64,000 nucleotides of DNA, taken from G963663315 sp965231905 (GTDB lineage: Bacteria; Pseudomonadota; Gammaproteobacteria; Arenicellales; Poriferihabitantaceae). Under the pieces are notes generated by a model, which worked only from the letters and a program-made list of their open reading frames with translations, did not search any database and was not told where the DNA came from. Below are positions 46,210 to 56,326 of the stretch, piece after piece. A program made the translations under genes and the position numbers. Each line of letters starts with the position of its first letter. Position 1 is the stretch's first letter. The DNA is taken from the NCBI GenBank assembly GCA_965231905.1, contig CBDDOO010000002.1, positions 248,001 to 312,000 of the forward strand, read 5' to 3'.

Positions 46210-47700
46210 ATGAACACCGCCTCCATCGTTGACAAAGTATTGAGTTTTTGTGACATCCTGAGAGATGACGGAATCGGTTACGGTGATTATCTGGAACAAA
46301 TCACCTGGCTGATCTTTCTCAAGATGGCGGATGAGTATTCCAGGCCACCGTACAACCGGGATGTCGGTATCCCGGAAGAATACAACTGGCAGAGTCTGCG
46401 TTCAAAAAAGGGCGCGGAACTCGAGAGTCATTATATCGCTCTGCTTCATGAACTCGGAACCCGACCGGGTATGTTGGGACAAATTTTCACCAAAGCCCAA
46501 AACAAGGTCCAGGACCCGGCCAAGCTGTATCGCCTCATTGATATGACCAACGAAACCGAATGGGTCACGATGGGCGCCGACATCAAGGGCGATATCTATG
46601 AGAGATTGCTGGAGAAAAATGCCGAAGACACGAAATCCGGCGCCGGGCAGTATTTCACGCCACGCGCTCTGATTCGCGCCATAGTCGAATGTGTACGGCC
46701 TGAACCGGGCAAGCTGATCGCTGATCCGGCCTGCGGTACAGGTGGTTTCTTTCTGGCCGCCTACGACTTCATGACCGACCCGGACAATTTCAGTCTCGAT
46801 AAAGAACAGAAAGCGTTTTTGAAACACGAGGCATTTCACGGCAACGAGATTGTCGCCAACACACGCCGCCTGTGCCTGATGAATATGTTTCTGCACAATA
46901 TCGGTGAAATCGAGGGAGGGGCGCCCATATCACCGAATGATTCGCTGGTGGCTGACTCCGGCAAGCGTTTCGACTATGTGCTCGCGAACCCGCCTTTCGG
47001 CAAGAAAAGCTCCATGAGTTTCACCAACGAGGCAGGCGAGCAGAAAAAGGATGACCTGACCTACAATCGGCAGGATTTCTGGGCCACCACATCCAACAAA
47101 CAACTCAATTTCGTGCAACATATTCGCACGATGCTGAAAACCACCGGTCGCGCCGCCGTGGTCGTACCGGACAATGTGTTGTTCGAGGGTGGCGCCGGTG
47201 AGACGATCCGGAAAAAGCTGCTGGACAACACCGACCTGCATACCATCCTGCGCCTGCCAACCGGCGTATTCTACGCGCAAGGGGTCAAAGCCAATGTAAT
47301 CTTCTTCGATAACCGCGAAGCCAGCCCAAACCCCTGGACAAAACAGGTCTGGTACTACGACTACCGCACCAATATCAGCCATACGTTGAAGAAGAAACCA
47401 ATGCGACATGAAGACTTGTCGGATTTCATCGACTGCTACAATCCACTGAATCGGCATCAGCGCAAGGCTACCTGGCACGAGGCAGATTCGCCACAAGGGC
47501 GCTGGCGCAGCTACAGCATTGAGGAGATAAAAGCCCGCGACAAAACCAGTCTCGATATCTTCTGGCTCAAGGATAAGAGCCTGACCGATCTGGATAACCT
47601 GCCGGAACCCGATGTTCTTGCCGAAGAGATTATCGAGAATCTGGAGGCAGGCCTGGGCAGCTTCCGTGATGTACTGGCCCGGTTACGGCGGGTGGAGTGA
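46210..47700 (+). CDS. hsdM: Type I restriction-modification system, methyltransferase subunit
   Basis: This 496-residue N6-adenine methyltransferase has the N-terminal HsdM_N helical domain (ILRDDGIGYGDYLEQITWLIFLKM). SAM motif I, DPACGTGGF, starts at residue 172, and the catalytic NPPF is at 260–263. A GAGGA stands about 10 bases before the ATG at 46210; the frame runs further upstream without a good start. The hsdR and hsdS genes lie 10.5 kb downstream instead of next to it. Confidence 0.96.
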   Translation: MNTASIVDKVLSFCDILRDDGIGYGDYLEQITWLIFLKMADEYSRPPYNRDVGIPEEYNWQSLRSKKGAELESHYIALLHELGTRPGMLGQIFTKAQNKVQDPAKLYRLIDMTNETEWVTMGADIKGDIYERLLEKNAEDTKSGAGQYFTPRALIRAIVECVRPEPGKLIADPACGTGGFFLAAYDFMTDPDNFSLDKEQKAFLKHEAFHGNEIVANTRRLCLMNMFLHNIGEIEGGAPISPNDSLVADSGKRFDYVLANPPFGKKSSMSFTNEAGEQKKDDLTYNRQDFWATTSNKQLNFVQHIRTMLKTTGRAAVVVPDNVLFEGGAGETIRKKLLDNTDLHTILRLPTGVFYAQGVKANVIFFDNREASPNPWTKQVWYYDYRTNISHTLKKKPMRHEDLSDFIDCYNPLNRHQRKATWHEADSPQGRWRSYSIEEIKARDKTSLDIFWLKDKSLTDLDNLPEPDVLAEEIIENLEAGLGSFRDVLARLRRVE

Positions 47701-47828
47701 TCAAATGTCTGTGTATAATGGTGCTTGAGGCAGAGATCAGAAGGTGTTGATGGAATGGGTAATGGACGGAGTACAAGTGTGACTTGCAACTATAATCCAG
47801 ATATGGCTGTAGTGCGGATGGCCAAGTT

Positions 47829-49244
47829 ATGGTGACAGAATCGGAACAAATAGATCTCTGGCGTCAAAGTTTTTCCGAGTATCAGACACTCGAATTCAAG
47901 GAAGCAAAGACACAGTTTGATAATGAGAAGTTGTACAAATACTGTGTGGCAATTGCAAATGAAGGTGGTGGAAAACTTGTGCTGGGTGTTGCAGACCAGC
48001 TACCCAGACCAGTAGTCGGTACAAGAGCCTTTCGCGATCCGGTAGCGATGGCAGAGAAACTCTTTCAAACCATCGGTTTTCGTGTTGATATTGAAGAAGT
48101 TCTGCACCCGGATGGCCGTGTGTTGGTCTTTCATATCCCATCTCGTCCTCGTGGAACGGCTTATCATCTTGGTGGCGTTTATCTGATGCGTATAGGGCAG
48201 GCGCTAAACCCTATGAGCGAAGATCGGTTACGCCAGATTTTTTCGGAAGGAGGCCCCAACTGGTTGGAAGAACCCTCAAAGATTGAGTTGAATGGCCAGG
48301 ATGTTGTGGATCTTCTGGATACACAGACATACTTTGAATTACTCAAGTTGCCATATCCAACGGAGCAGGCCGGTGTCATTGAGAAGTTGCTGAATGACCA
48401 ATTGATTGACCATCAGAATTCAAATTCAAGTTATTCGATCCGGCGGCTGGGTGCATTGTTATTGGCTAAGCGGTTGGAGGATTTTCCTGATTTGGGTCAG
48501 AAAGCATCGAGAGTGGTGGTATATACGGGGAGATCAAAATTGGAGACCCGGCTTGACCAGACCGGGACCAAGGGCTATGCAGTCGGATTTCAGGGTTTGG
48601 TCAATTTTGTGATGTCGCAGCTGCCCCAGAATGAAATTGTTGAGGCGGCAATCAGAAAGGAAGTGAAGATGATCTCTGAAATCGCGATTCGTGAACTAGT
48701 GGCGAACGCGCTCATCCATCAGGATTTCACGATTAGCGGTATGTCGATGATGGTTGAAATTTATACAGATCGGGTGGAAATATCAAATCCAGGAAAACCA
48801 ACTGTGCCAGTAGAACGTTTTATTGATGGGTACGAGTCTCGAAATGAAGGCCTGGCCGAAATAATGCGACGACTGGGTATCTGTGAGGAAAAGAGTAGCG
48901 GGATTGACAAGGTTGTACACAGTGCGGAAGCCTATCAATTGCCCGCGCCAGATTTTCATGAAAGACTGCGGCGTACTGTGGTTACGATCTATGGTCCCAG
49001 GGACTTTGAACAAATGGACCGTGGCGATCGGATCAGGGCATGCTATCAGCATTGTGCATTGAAATGGGTCATGTCGGAGCGCATGACCAACCAATCTTTA
49101 CGCAAGCGTTTTGGGATTTCGGAAAGCAAAAGCGCTATCATCTCGCAGGTGATTGCTGCCACCATAGAGACCGACCTGATTAAACTGGACGAGCGAGTCG
49201 GCAATTCTCGCCGGTTTGCTCGTTATCTACCGTTCTGGGCCTGA
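47829..49244 (+). CDS. Schlafen-type AlbA_2 domain protein with C-terminal ATPase-like domain
   Basis: This 471-residue protein has an N-terminal AlbA_2 domain (LEFKEAK at 21–27, then ANEGGGKLVLGV at 43–54). A C-terminal HATPase_c_4-like part follows (ELVANALIHQDF, then NPGKPTVPVERF and KSSGIDKVV). The end has helix-turn-helix character. Such proteins are often annotated as RecG-like transcriptional regulators and are frequent inside type I restriction loci. Schlafen-like domains can be nucleic-acid binding or RNA-cutting. Its role here is not known. It is on the hsdM strand, 128 bases downstream. Confidence 0.8.
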   Translation: MVTESEQIDLWRQSFSEYQTLEFKEAKTQFDNEKLYKYCVAIANEGGGKLVLGVADQLPRPVVGTRAFRDPVAMAEKLFQTIGFRVDIEEVLHPDGRVLVFHIPSRPRGTAYHLGGVYLMRIGQALNPMSEDRLRQIFSEGGPNWLEEPSKIELNGQDVVDLLDTQTYFELLKLPYPTEQAGVIEKLLNDQLIDHQNSNSSYSIRRLGALLLAKRLEDFPDLGQKASRVVVYTGRSKLETRLDQTGTKGYAVGFQGLVNFVMSQLPQNEIVEAAIRKEVKMISEIAIRELVANALIHQDFTISGMSMMVEIYTDRVEISNPGKPTVPVERFIDGYESRNEGLAEIMRRLGICEEKSSGIDKVVHSAEAYQLPAPDFHERLRRTVVTIYGPRDFEQMDRGDRIRACYQHCALKWVMSERMTNQSLRKRFGISESKSAIISQVIAATIETDLIKLDERVGNSRRFARYLPFWA

Positions 49245-49983
49245 ATTTATTTAAGAGATACCCTTTGGTAGTTCAAGAAAAGTTATAAATTGTCAACAAA
49301 AATAACAAGTTATCTATTTAAGCGTTTGCCTGATTCTAAGCTTTCCGTGCCCAATAATCTCTATCAAACTACCGCTCCGCTTCCCATAACCCTGGCGGGA
49401 ACGTTTGTTTTCAAGGGTTGGTATTTTCAAGTTCTTTGACACTATGTATCCCTTAAAGAGATCAGAAAGTATAATTCATCTTGCTTTTTCTACCCTTTGG
49501 TATCTTGGCAAGGATAACGTAACTCCGAAGGCGGTCTCCAGAATTAGGGAGAACCGCGACAACCTTTATTTGACGCACCAATATGGGCAAACAAATCACG
49601 AAGGTTCCTCTGACCGGCGTACGAATCAGATTCAGGTATTTTCACAAATCTTTCATCCTCTTCTTGGCAGTAGTCTCGGAAAAGTCTTATAAGGCTAACC
49701 CAATCAGCCCGAGTCATTTTGTGGCTACTGCAGAAAATTTCGCGACCTTTTGTCACAACATCCAGCTTTCTTATCGGAGTGGCAAGAGCCATCTGTATAA
49801 CATATGTTTCATCCTCTAATGCAAACTCTAAATGGATGCGGCCAGCATGTGTTACTCGCGTGCGTTGTGTCATGTACACATCTGAGTCTGTAGGGTCATA
49901 CGGTTCGATAAGCCGATAGTGTTAAGAGCAAATAGACTTGTCCGGTTTTATAGCAAATGAATTGTCCGCTATGATGATACCTT

Positions 49984-50017
49984 GATTCATCCTCCGGGTT
50001 AACCCGGAGGATGAATC
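49984..50017. repeat. Perfect palindrome inside the IS1202-like element (copy B)
   Basis: This is the same 34-base inverted repeat as at 23908–23941 (GATTCATCCTCCGGG arms around TTAA), between the transposase stop and the element end. Confidence 0.85.
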
Positions 50018-50064
50018 AAACCGAACGTGCGCGGCGGACCGGACGCGGTCGTTCGGATGCGAGT

Positions 50065-51219
50065 TCATAGTAATTGCCCCTTGGCATCGTATCGGGCCAG
50101 TTCTCTGGGGCCGTGATGAACCGCCAGACCCTGATCCGGGTAATCCAGTACCTGGACGCGGGCTTTTACGTAATGGCAACGATGCCGATCTGCCGGAATC
50201 TGTAGCACTTTGCGCCGATAGCGCACACAGTTGTCTGCACCCACCATTCGCTCATGGCGCTCACACAGAATGTCATCCAGTACCGATGGATCGCGACAGG
50301 CCACAAAGGCGCTGCCGGGTTCACGAGCCGGTTTCTTGAACTCGGCATGGTAGGCGGGCAGATACTCGTTTTGGAGATAGCGGTTGGCCGTGTCCATATC
50401 GGTGATGCCAGCGCTGGCCAGTTCCTTGACCAGACGGTCCTGGTGGGTTCGAAAGACCCGCTCACAGCGCCCGCGCGCCTGCGGTGAGTAGGCTGGAATC
50501 ATCTCGATGCCCAGTTGCTTCATGGCGCGTCCGAACTGTGTGGGATTGTTCTTGTCCACTTTGCCTCCAGCCTGGGGCGTATGCCAGTAATGACTGCCTC
50601 GATCCGTGTACAGCGAACAGAACAGTCCTTTCGATTCAATCACTTCGCGCACCCCCCGGAAACTGCTGCGAGTGCCTTCCTGTTCACAGAAAAACATCGA
50701 GTAATGCTCATTGGTCGCATCGTCCATCGTCACAATCAAATCCCAGCGCTGACCCTCCACCCACTCGTGGGTACTGCCGTCCTGATGCAACATCATCCCC
50801 GGCCACGGCGACGACTCCCGTCTCTTGCGGTGCGCCCCGCGCTTCGCGTACCGCTTCACCACACCCGCTCCCTGCAACTGACTCTTCACCCACGTATAAC
50901 TCCTCTGACCTCCATCCCGACGATACCAGGAATGAAAGTGCTTCACGTTCCAACCCCGGTGATGATCTCGATAACGCTCCACCACATCCATCACTTCGTC
51001 TACCGGCGCCCGACGATGCGACACTTCACTCAAACGACGATCACACAATCCGTCCAGTCCTTCTTCCTCGTAACGATCTACATAACGACGGAATGTGCGA
51101 CTGCACACCCCCAACAAATTCGCCGCTTCTTCCTGCGTCAATCGGCTCTTGTTCCATCCTTCATACGCTTCTTCAAATCTCATTAGCCTGGTCTCCTGTA
51201 ACCACTCCACCCGGTTCAT
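50065..51219 (-). CDS. IS1202/ISNCY-type transposase (copy B)
   Basis: This 384-residue protein is identical to the transposase at 23989–25143, with the helix-turn-helix near residues 29–49 and the same DDE core (LHQDGS, LYTDRGS, GRCERVF). The gene is intact. Identity between the two copies suggests recent movement within this genome. Confidence 0.93.
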   Translation of the reverse strand: MNRVEWLQETRLMRFEEAYEGWNKSRLTQEEAANLLGVCSRTFRRYVDRYEEEGLDGLCDRRLSEVSHRRAPVDEVMDVVERYRDHHRGWNVKHFHSWYRRDGGQRSYTWVKSQLQGAGVVKRYAKRGAHRKRRESSPWPGMMLHQDGSTHEWVEGQRWDLIVTMDDATNEHYSMFFCEQEGTRSSFRGVREVIESKGLFCSLYTDRGSHYWHTPQAGGKVDKNNPTQFGRAMKQLGIEMIPAYSPQARGRCERVFRTHQDRLVKELASAGITDMDTANRYLQNEYLPAYHAEFKKPAREPGSAFVACRDPSVLDDILCERHERMVGADNCVRYRRKVLQIPADRHRCHYVKARVQVLDYPDQGLAVHHGPRELARYDAKGQLL

Positions 51220-52192
51220 CCAGCACCCCCTTTCAGTACTGTGTAAAACCGGACAGTTTATGTGCTACTCAACCGGACAATTCATTTGCTCTCTACAGTT
51301 CGATAAGCCGATAGTTGAGGAATTCTCGACAGTGCTTTATAGTGGCTATTCGAGCAATTCCAATTGGTTCACAATAATTTACAATATCCTCAATAGTCAT
51401 GTACGACTCCTCAGGGGAAGTGGCTTGGGCCTCACGGTCCATGAGCACACGTAGTATTGATAGTTTCGCTAATGGCGTAGTAATTGAAGTGCTCGAGACT
51501 TGGAAAAGATTCAATACGAAATTACTGTCATTCTGGACAAATCCGCTGTAGTTCCCAAGAATTAACGCCTGCCGGACTTTTCTTGCTTATTGATGTCTTG
51601 CTTCCTGTGATGTAGAGTCTTACTAAGTCTTCTATGCTGAGAGTCGGTGATGTAATGATGCGTTGTGCGATTTGCAGTCCTCTGCGAATGTCATGATTAG
51701 ACAGCCAACCCACAATTCTGCCTAGATATTCGGTTTTGATAAAAACTTCTTCGATGCAAAATGCGAATGCTTGGATATTTGAAAAGTTCAGACGAATTCC
51801 TTTACGAGAAAAATATTCACCGCCTTGTATTTGATCCTCATTGAGCTTTTCTTTAATGAAGTCGATTCGTTTACTTAATACATCTTTTGTTGAAGGAACG
51901 GGGAGATAAAACTGGGTTGTCACATAGCTTTGTAGCGGACCCTGCTTCGATAGCTGCCAAATTGTCCGGTCGGTGATTGGGCAGATTACGAACGACAGCA
52001 CTTTGCGAAAAAAAGACTGGGCAATCTGGAAAACTTGTTCTTGGTACTGCTGAGGAAAGTGATCTGTATTGTCAAATACGAGACAAGGAAGCAGTTTTCT
52101 TGCTCTGACGGCATTGATTAGTAGTGCAGTTACGTATTGATCAGAGTGTTGCTCTACAAGCTTATGTATATGTTTTCCAAACTTGATTTTAA

Positions 52193-53388
52193 GGAATCTC
52201 TGATTAATCAGTTTCTATTGTATAATTTTTGTACTTCATACTGACTGGAGATATTTCCGATGCGCCAGAGTACTTTTTCCGAAGCTGGATTTGACAAATA
52301 CAAGAAACAGACGCGCAAGGAGCGTTTTCTGGATGAGATGGAGCAAATCATTCCGTGGGTGGAGTTGAATGCAGTCATCGAGCCTTTTTATCCCAAACCG
52401 CAAGGGGCAGGCCGCAGGCCGATTGGAATAGACCGGATGTTGCGGATTCACTTTCTGCAACACTGGTTCAGTCTTTCGGACCCGGCTGCCGAGGAAGCGT
52501 TGTACGATTCGTTGTCGATGCGCCGGTTTGTGGGCATAGACCTGGGTCGGGAGCCGGCTCCCGACGAGACCACGATCTGCAAGTTTCGTCATCTGATGGA
52601 GAAGCATAACCTGGGGGAACGATTGTTCGGACTGGTCAATGAATATTTGGGTGAGAACGGACTGAAGGTGAATCGGGGTACGATCGTGGATGCCAGCATC
52701 ATCTGCGCACCGAGTTCGACCAAGAACCGGGAGAAGAAACGAGACCCCCAGATGCACTCGACGCGCAAGGGGCAGCAATGGTACTTTGGTATGAAGGCGC
52801 ATATCGGTGTGGACAGTCGCAGCAAGCTGATTCATTCGGTGGTGGCTACGCCGGCGAATGTTCATGATTCACAGGTTCTGCCGGAACTTCTGCACGGGAA
52901 AGAGACCCGTGTATGGGGAGACTCGGCCTATACGGGTCAGAAGGCGGTGATTTCACAGGTAGCGCCGGAGGCGAAGGATTTCACTCATTCGAAGGGGACG
53001 CGCTACCGCAAATTGACGGAGAAGGAGCGCTTGAAGAATCGAACCAAGTCCCGGATACGGTCGAAGGTGGAACATCAGTTCGGTATTCTCAAGCGGCAGT
53101 TCGGTTTTACCCGGGTTCGTTACCGGGGGCTGGAGAAGAACACGCATCGACTGGTTGTGGCCTGTGCCTTAAGCAATCTGGTGATGGCGAAGAAAGTACT
53201 GTTGAGACAAAGGCGGTTGAAACTGCAGGCTACGTACGCCTGAAAAATGAAAAGAGGGGGAGAATGCTTGTATTTCCCCGCTCCCGCTCACTGATTCCGG
53301 GCCATTCTGTCTTTCAGACCCACTCATATCCCGGATTTACAAAAATGACTACCCAAAATCCCCAAAACTCGTATTGTTCAGACTTTCC
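52193..53388 (+). mobile_element. IS5-family insertion sequence, copy B (1196 bp)
   Basis: It has the same length and ends (GGAATCTCTGA and GGAAAGTCTGA) as the copy at 6948–8143, but in opposite orientation. The duplication TTAA is at 52189–52192 and 53389–53392. It splits the nuclease–ATPase gene between its Walker A and Walker B regions. Confidence 0.93.
52260..53243 (+). CDS. IS5-family DDE transposase (copy B)
   Basis: This 327-residue protein is identical to the transposase at 7093–8076, with the same DDE residues (VDAS, GDSAYTG and KVEHQFG). It is intact. The upstream ~65 bases inside the element carry a TATAAT box at about 52219–52224 that could drive it. Confidence 0.95.
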   Translation: MRQSTFSEAGFDKYKKQTRKERFLDEMEQIIPWVELNAVIEPFYPKPQGAGRRPIGIDRMLRIHFLQHWFSLSDPAAEEALYDSLSMRRFVGIDLGREPAPDETTICKFRHLMEKHNLGERLFGLVNEYLGENGLKVNRGTIVDASIICAPSSTKNREKKRDPQMHSTRKGQQWYFGMKAHIGVDSRSKLIHSVVATPANVHDSQVLPELLHGKETRVWGDSAYTGQKAVISQVAPEAKDFTHSKGTRYRKLTEKERLKNRTKSRIRSKVEHQFGILKRQFGFTRVRYRGLEKNTHRLVVACALSNLVMAKKVLLRQRRLKLQATYA

Positions 53389-54199
53389 TTAAATTGTTGG
53401 CGATCCTTTTCATATAGAAATTTATGTTCGCCATTACGCCAACGGTTGTATTCGCTCCAAAAAACCCCTTGAAGTTCTTCGTATGTAGGGATGCTGTTGT
53501 TAAACATTTCTCGCTCAAGGGCAATTTTCAAATGCTCTACAAGCCAATTTTTCAGGCCATCGGGCTCACCCGTTGAATCGGCAAGATCTATTCGTGCAAC
53601 CAGGCACTGTTCTCGCAGTTGGCGATCAAGCACCATCCGAAAAAACCGGTCAACAAATGTAGTTTTTCCGGCACCCTTGTTGCCAATAACGAGAACAAAC
53701 TCGCCTCGACCAGACTCAACAGCAACTTCAATACGACGTGCTAGCGCAACTCCCTGACTTCCATCCACTACTTTTATGCGATTGGTTAAGGTTCGCGTGA
53801 TTTTGTCCAAAGTTGCATCTGCTTTTCGACTTTCTCTTGTCTCAACAAAGCACTTTGTTAACATTTCAGGGTCATTTTCGCCGGACATTGTGCTAAAAAA
53901 CTCATTAAACACTTGGTCGAGATCTGTGGCCATATCCGACTTTCCCCGCAGGCGTATTTGGTTTGGGTCTATGATTGAGCACAGTTCATCTGAATGTTGA
54001 ACCTCCAGCCCCTCAGCCTCCTGAAGACGCACTCTCATCAATTCTTGACCGAACCCAGACTTGGAAAGTAGATCATGAAAAATTGCAAAGTTCTTGCTTA
54101 TGGTATCCAGATTAGGAAATACAATTGCGGTTCCATTCAAAGGAGGAATTCCATCTGTTCTTGCAGCGACGAAAAAAATCCACTCAAAGCCTGTAGTAA

Positions 54200-55625
54200 C
54201 TAAAGTCTCCCCATTTTTTATTTGAGAGTTATATAAGCGGTTGAAAAGGTTGTAGAAAAGGGGGATATTGGATGGGATCAGAGTTCTGCTTCTGGTACAA
54301 TGGTTTTACCATAAACTACTGAACCCAAAAGAGAACTCTGATGATGAATGATAGCCGGGAACGCACCAAATGGAAAGTCCGAATTACGGATTGTGTGAAT
54401 CAATCGAGTGAAGTCATCAGCCAGCCGGTAGCCAAGCTGATGGCGGAGGTCATGGTGGGCATATTAAGCAGTGGGAGTTTGCAGTTATCCAGGATTGGCC
54501 GGAGTTTGAAAGAGCAGACTCGTCTGCATCACACGGTGAAGCGGTTATCGCGGATGTTGGGGAAACATGGCGAGATTGCATGGGAAGCGGAAGGTCGTTT
54601 ACTGGAGAAGATGTCAGGACATGTGACGGGAGATATGGTGGTCGCGATTGATCCGGGAGATTTGAATCGGGAAGGCAGTAGCGCCAGCGAAGGGTTATGT
54701 CGGGTACGGGATGGAGATAAAGGGGATATTGTGAAGGGTTATCCGTTATTGAGTGTGGTGGCACGATGTTTGGATAGTGGCCAGACATTTCCGTTGCTGA
54801 CTCGTTTGCTGTCGTCAGTTCGAGGTTCCTACAAGAGTGAGAATCGGGACATGATGAATGTCATGGAGCGGGTACAGGGGAGTTTGGAGAGTCGTCCGTT
54901 ATGGGTAATAGACCGGGGCGGAGACCGGGGGGTGTTATGGGATTTCTGGATTCAGGGGGATTGGAAGATTCTGGCGCCGGCGGCCAATCAGCGTCACTGG
55001 TTGTGGAGAGGGTCGAAGAGGACGGCGCAACAGATTGCGCGTCGGTTACCCCTTAAACACCGGGGTCAGTTGAAGAAGGAACACCGGGAATCGGTACGTT
55101 TTGGCATCACTACGGTATTCTTGAAAGATCATCCGGATACGCCGTTGTCGATGGTTGTGGTGCGTCATGGCAAACAGCAACCGATGGTATTGGTCAGTAC
55201 CGAGCGGATACGGGGTCGGTTGCAAGGAGAGCGTCTGATTCAATCGTACATGGGTCGTTGGGCCTGTGAGGAAGGGTATCGGTTCAGCAAGCAGGGATTC
55301 GGATTGGAGCGGGTACAGGCGAGGAAATTGACGACCTTGCAGAATCTGGTTGCGCTGGCGACGTTAGCCTGGGGATTGCTGGCCTGTCATCAGAATCAGG
55401 GGAGTCGGTTGATCGACAAGGCCCAGCGGCAAAAGAGTCACAAACCCCTGGTTTTCCCGTTCTACACGCTGTTATGCGGCTGGCAGGCGTTGTTTGCCGA
55501 CGCCAAAACCCTTTTTTATGATTGGTGGAGAAAACCCAAACGCCCGCCGCCCATACAAGCCGACCTGTTCATCCACAACGGGCGGCTTACGCCAATTCTC
55601 TCATGAAAAAATGGGGAGACCCTAG
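54200..55625 (+). mobile_element. IS4-family insertion sequence (1426 bp)
   Basis: Terminal repeats share GTCTCCCCATTTTTT, preceded by CTAAA at the left end and CTAGG at the right. An 8-base duplication TGTAGTAA is at 54192–54199 and 55626–55633. It splits the N-terminal nuclease-like part of the broken ATPase gene; removal restores the frame exactly (AALTT into GFEWIFF). Only one copy is in the window. Confidence 0.9.
54341..55606 (+). CDS. IS4-family DDE transposase
   Basis: This 421-residue transposase has the IS4 signature Y-(2)-R-(3)-E-(6)-K within YMGRWACEEGYRFSK. The first catalytic Asp is in VVAIDPGDLNR and the second in LWVIDRGGDRG. It is intact, and the C-terminal region ends inside the element's right terminal repeat. 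Confidence 0.93.
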   Translation: MMNDSRERTKWKVRITDCVNQSSEVISQPVAKLMAEVMVGILSSGSLQLSRIGRSLKEQTRLHHTVKRLSRMLGKHGEIAWEAEGRLLEKMSGHVTGDMVVAIDPGDLNREGSSASEGLCRVRDGDKGDIVKGYPLLSVVARCLDSGQTFPLLTRLLSSVRGSYKSENRDMMNVMERVQGSLESRPLWVIDRGGDRGVLWDFWIQGDWKILAPAANQRHWLWRGSKRTAQQIARRLPLKHRGQLKKEHRESVRFGITTVFLKDHPDTPLSMVVVRHGKQQPMVLVSTERIRGRLQGERLIQSYMGRWACEEGYRFSKQGFGLERVQARKLTTLQNLVALATLAWGLLACHQNQGSRLIDKAQRQKSHKPLVFPFYTLLCGWQALFADAKTLFYDWWRKPKRPPPIQADLFIHNGRLTPILS

Positions 55626-56326
55626 TGTAGTAAGTGCGGCATAGGATACCCCTTGATCCATACAATACCGCCGTGCTTGGTCTATACCATTGTTCGCACT
55701 CTTCAGAGCAGGGCCTCCCAACTTGTAATGGGCTAGATTGGGATTCTGTGTGTCAATCAGAATTTTCCCCCGCCTTTTCGCCTCAATGACTAAACAATTT
55801 TGATCATTTCTAGATAAAAGATAGTCGGCATATCCAGACGAACCATGGGATTCATTGTGCACATCTGCATGTTGCCAACCCATAATTTCGGTCAGTATTC
55901 TGTCGATCACTTGAAAGCGAGCATCCTGCTCGGTTTCGATCCTTTCTAGTGTGGTGTTCCATTCCAGGCAGAGTCTATCAAAACAGGTTTTAGCGGAGTC
56001 GATTGTCACTGGTTTACCTCCCAATGATGATTCTGTGGCCTTTTAGTCAGACCGTTTCAGTAGTCAAATTACGGTTTCCAATTTATCGTGACATAATTAT
56101 ACATATTCCTTGAGCCTGCTCGATTGGTTGTCTTCACAACAAGGTACGATACAACTCTGTCAATTCGGGCGGCTGACCTGACATAATCTACCCAGAATCG
56201 TAGTTGGACGGAATACTCTCTGCTGATGTCAGGCTTTTTATGGCGTATCTTGGAAAACTAAAAAAACACAAACCATTCCGCAATCGTATATTAGACCCCA
56301 TCGGATGAAAACGCTTGGTATCAGGC

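Larger units (their letters stand above)
49920..51297 (-). mobile_element. IS1202-like (ISNCY-type) insertion sequence, copy B (1378 bp)
   Basis: It has the same length, ends and orientation as the copy at 23844–25221. Its direct duplication GTTCGATAAGCCGATAG (17 bases) is at 49903–49919 and 51298–51314. It lies in the C-terminal part of the broken nuclease–ATPase gene. Confidence 0.92.
49544..56009 (-). pseudogene. Large nuclease–P-loop ATPase–winged-helix defence-type gene, broken by three IS elements and a frameshift
   Basis: Four minus-strand pieces (56009–55626, 54191–53389, 52188–51298, 49902–49544) join across three insertion sequences after removing one target copy each. The result is about 811 residues if one base in the TTTT run at 51578–51581 is dropped. 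The N-terminal part resembles a PD-(D/E)XK domain (GYADYLLS, then VIEAKRRGK). Walker A GNKGAGKTT lies mid-chain, followed by Walker B LPCLVFDNTDHF, which is reassembled across an element. The C-terminal part looks like a winged helix (IVNYCEPIGIARIATIKHCREFL). GGGAGG lies 7 bases before a GTG at 56009, which decides the start. No TPR sensor repeats are seen. The family is not recognised. A defence role is inferred from the domain mix and location. Confidence 0.82.

Noticed and set aside
54140..54340. Apparent N-terminal extension of the ATPase fragment upstream of 54191
   Set aside because: The extension lies inside the IS4-family element's left end; the true continuation is at 55626 and beyond.
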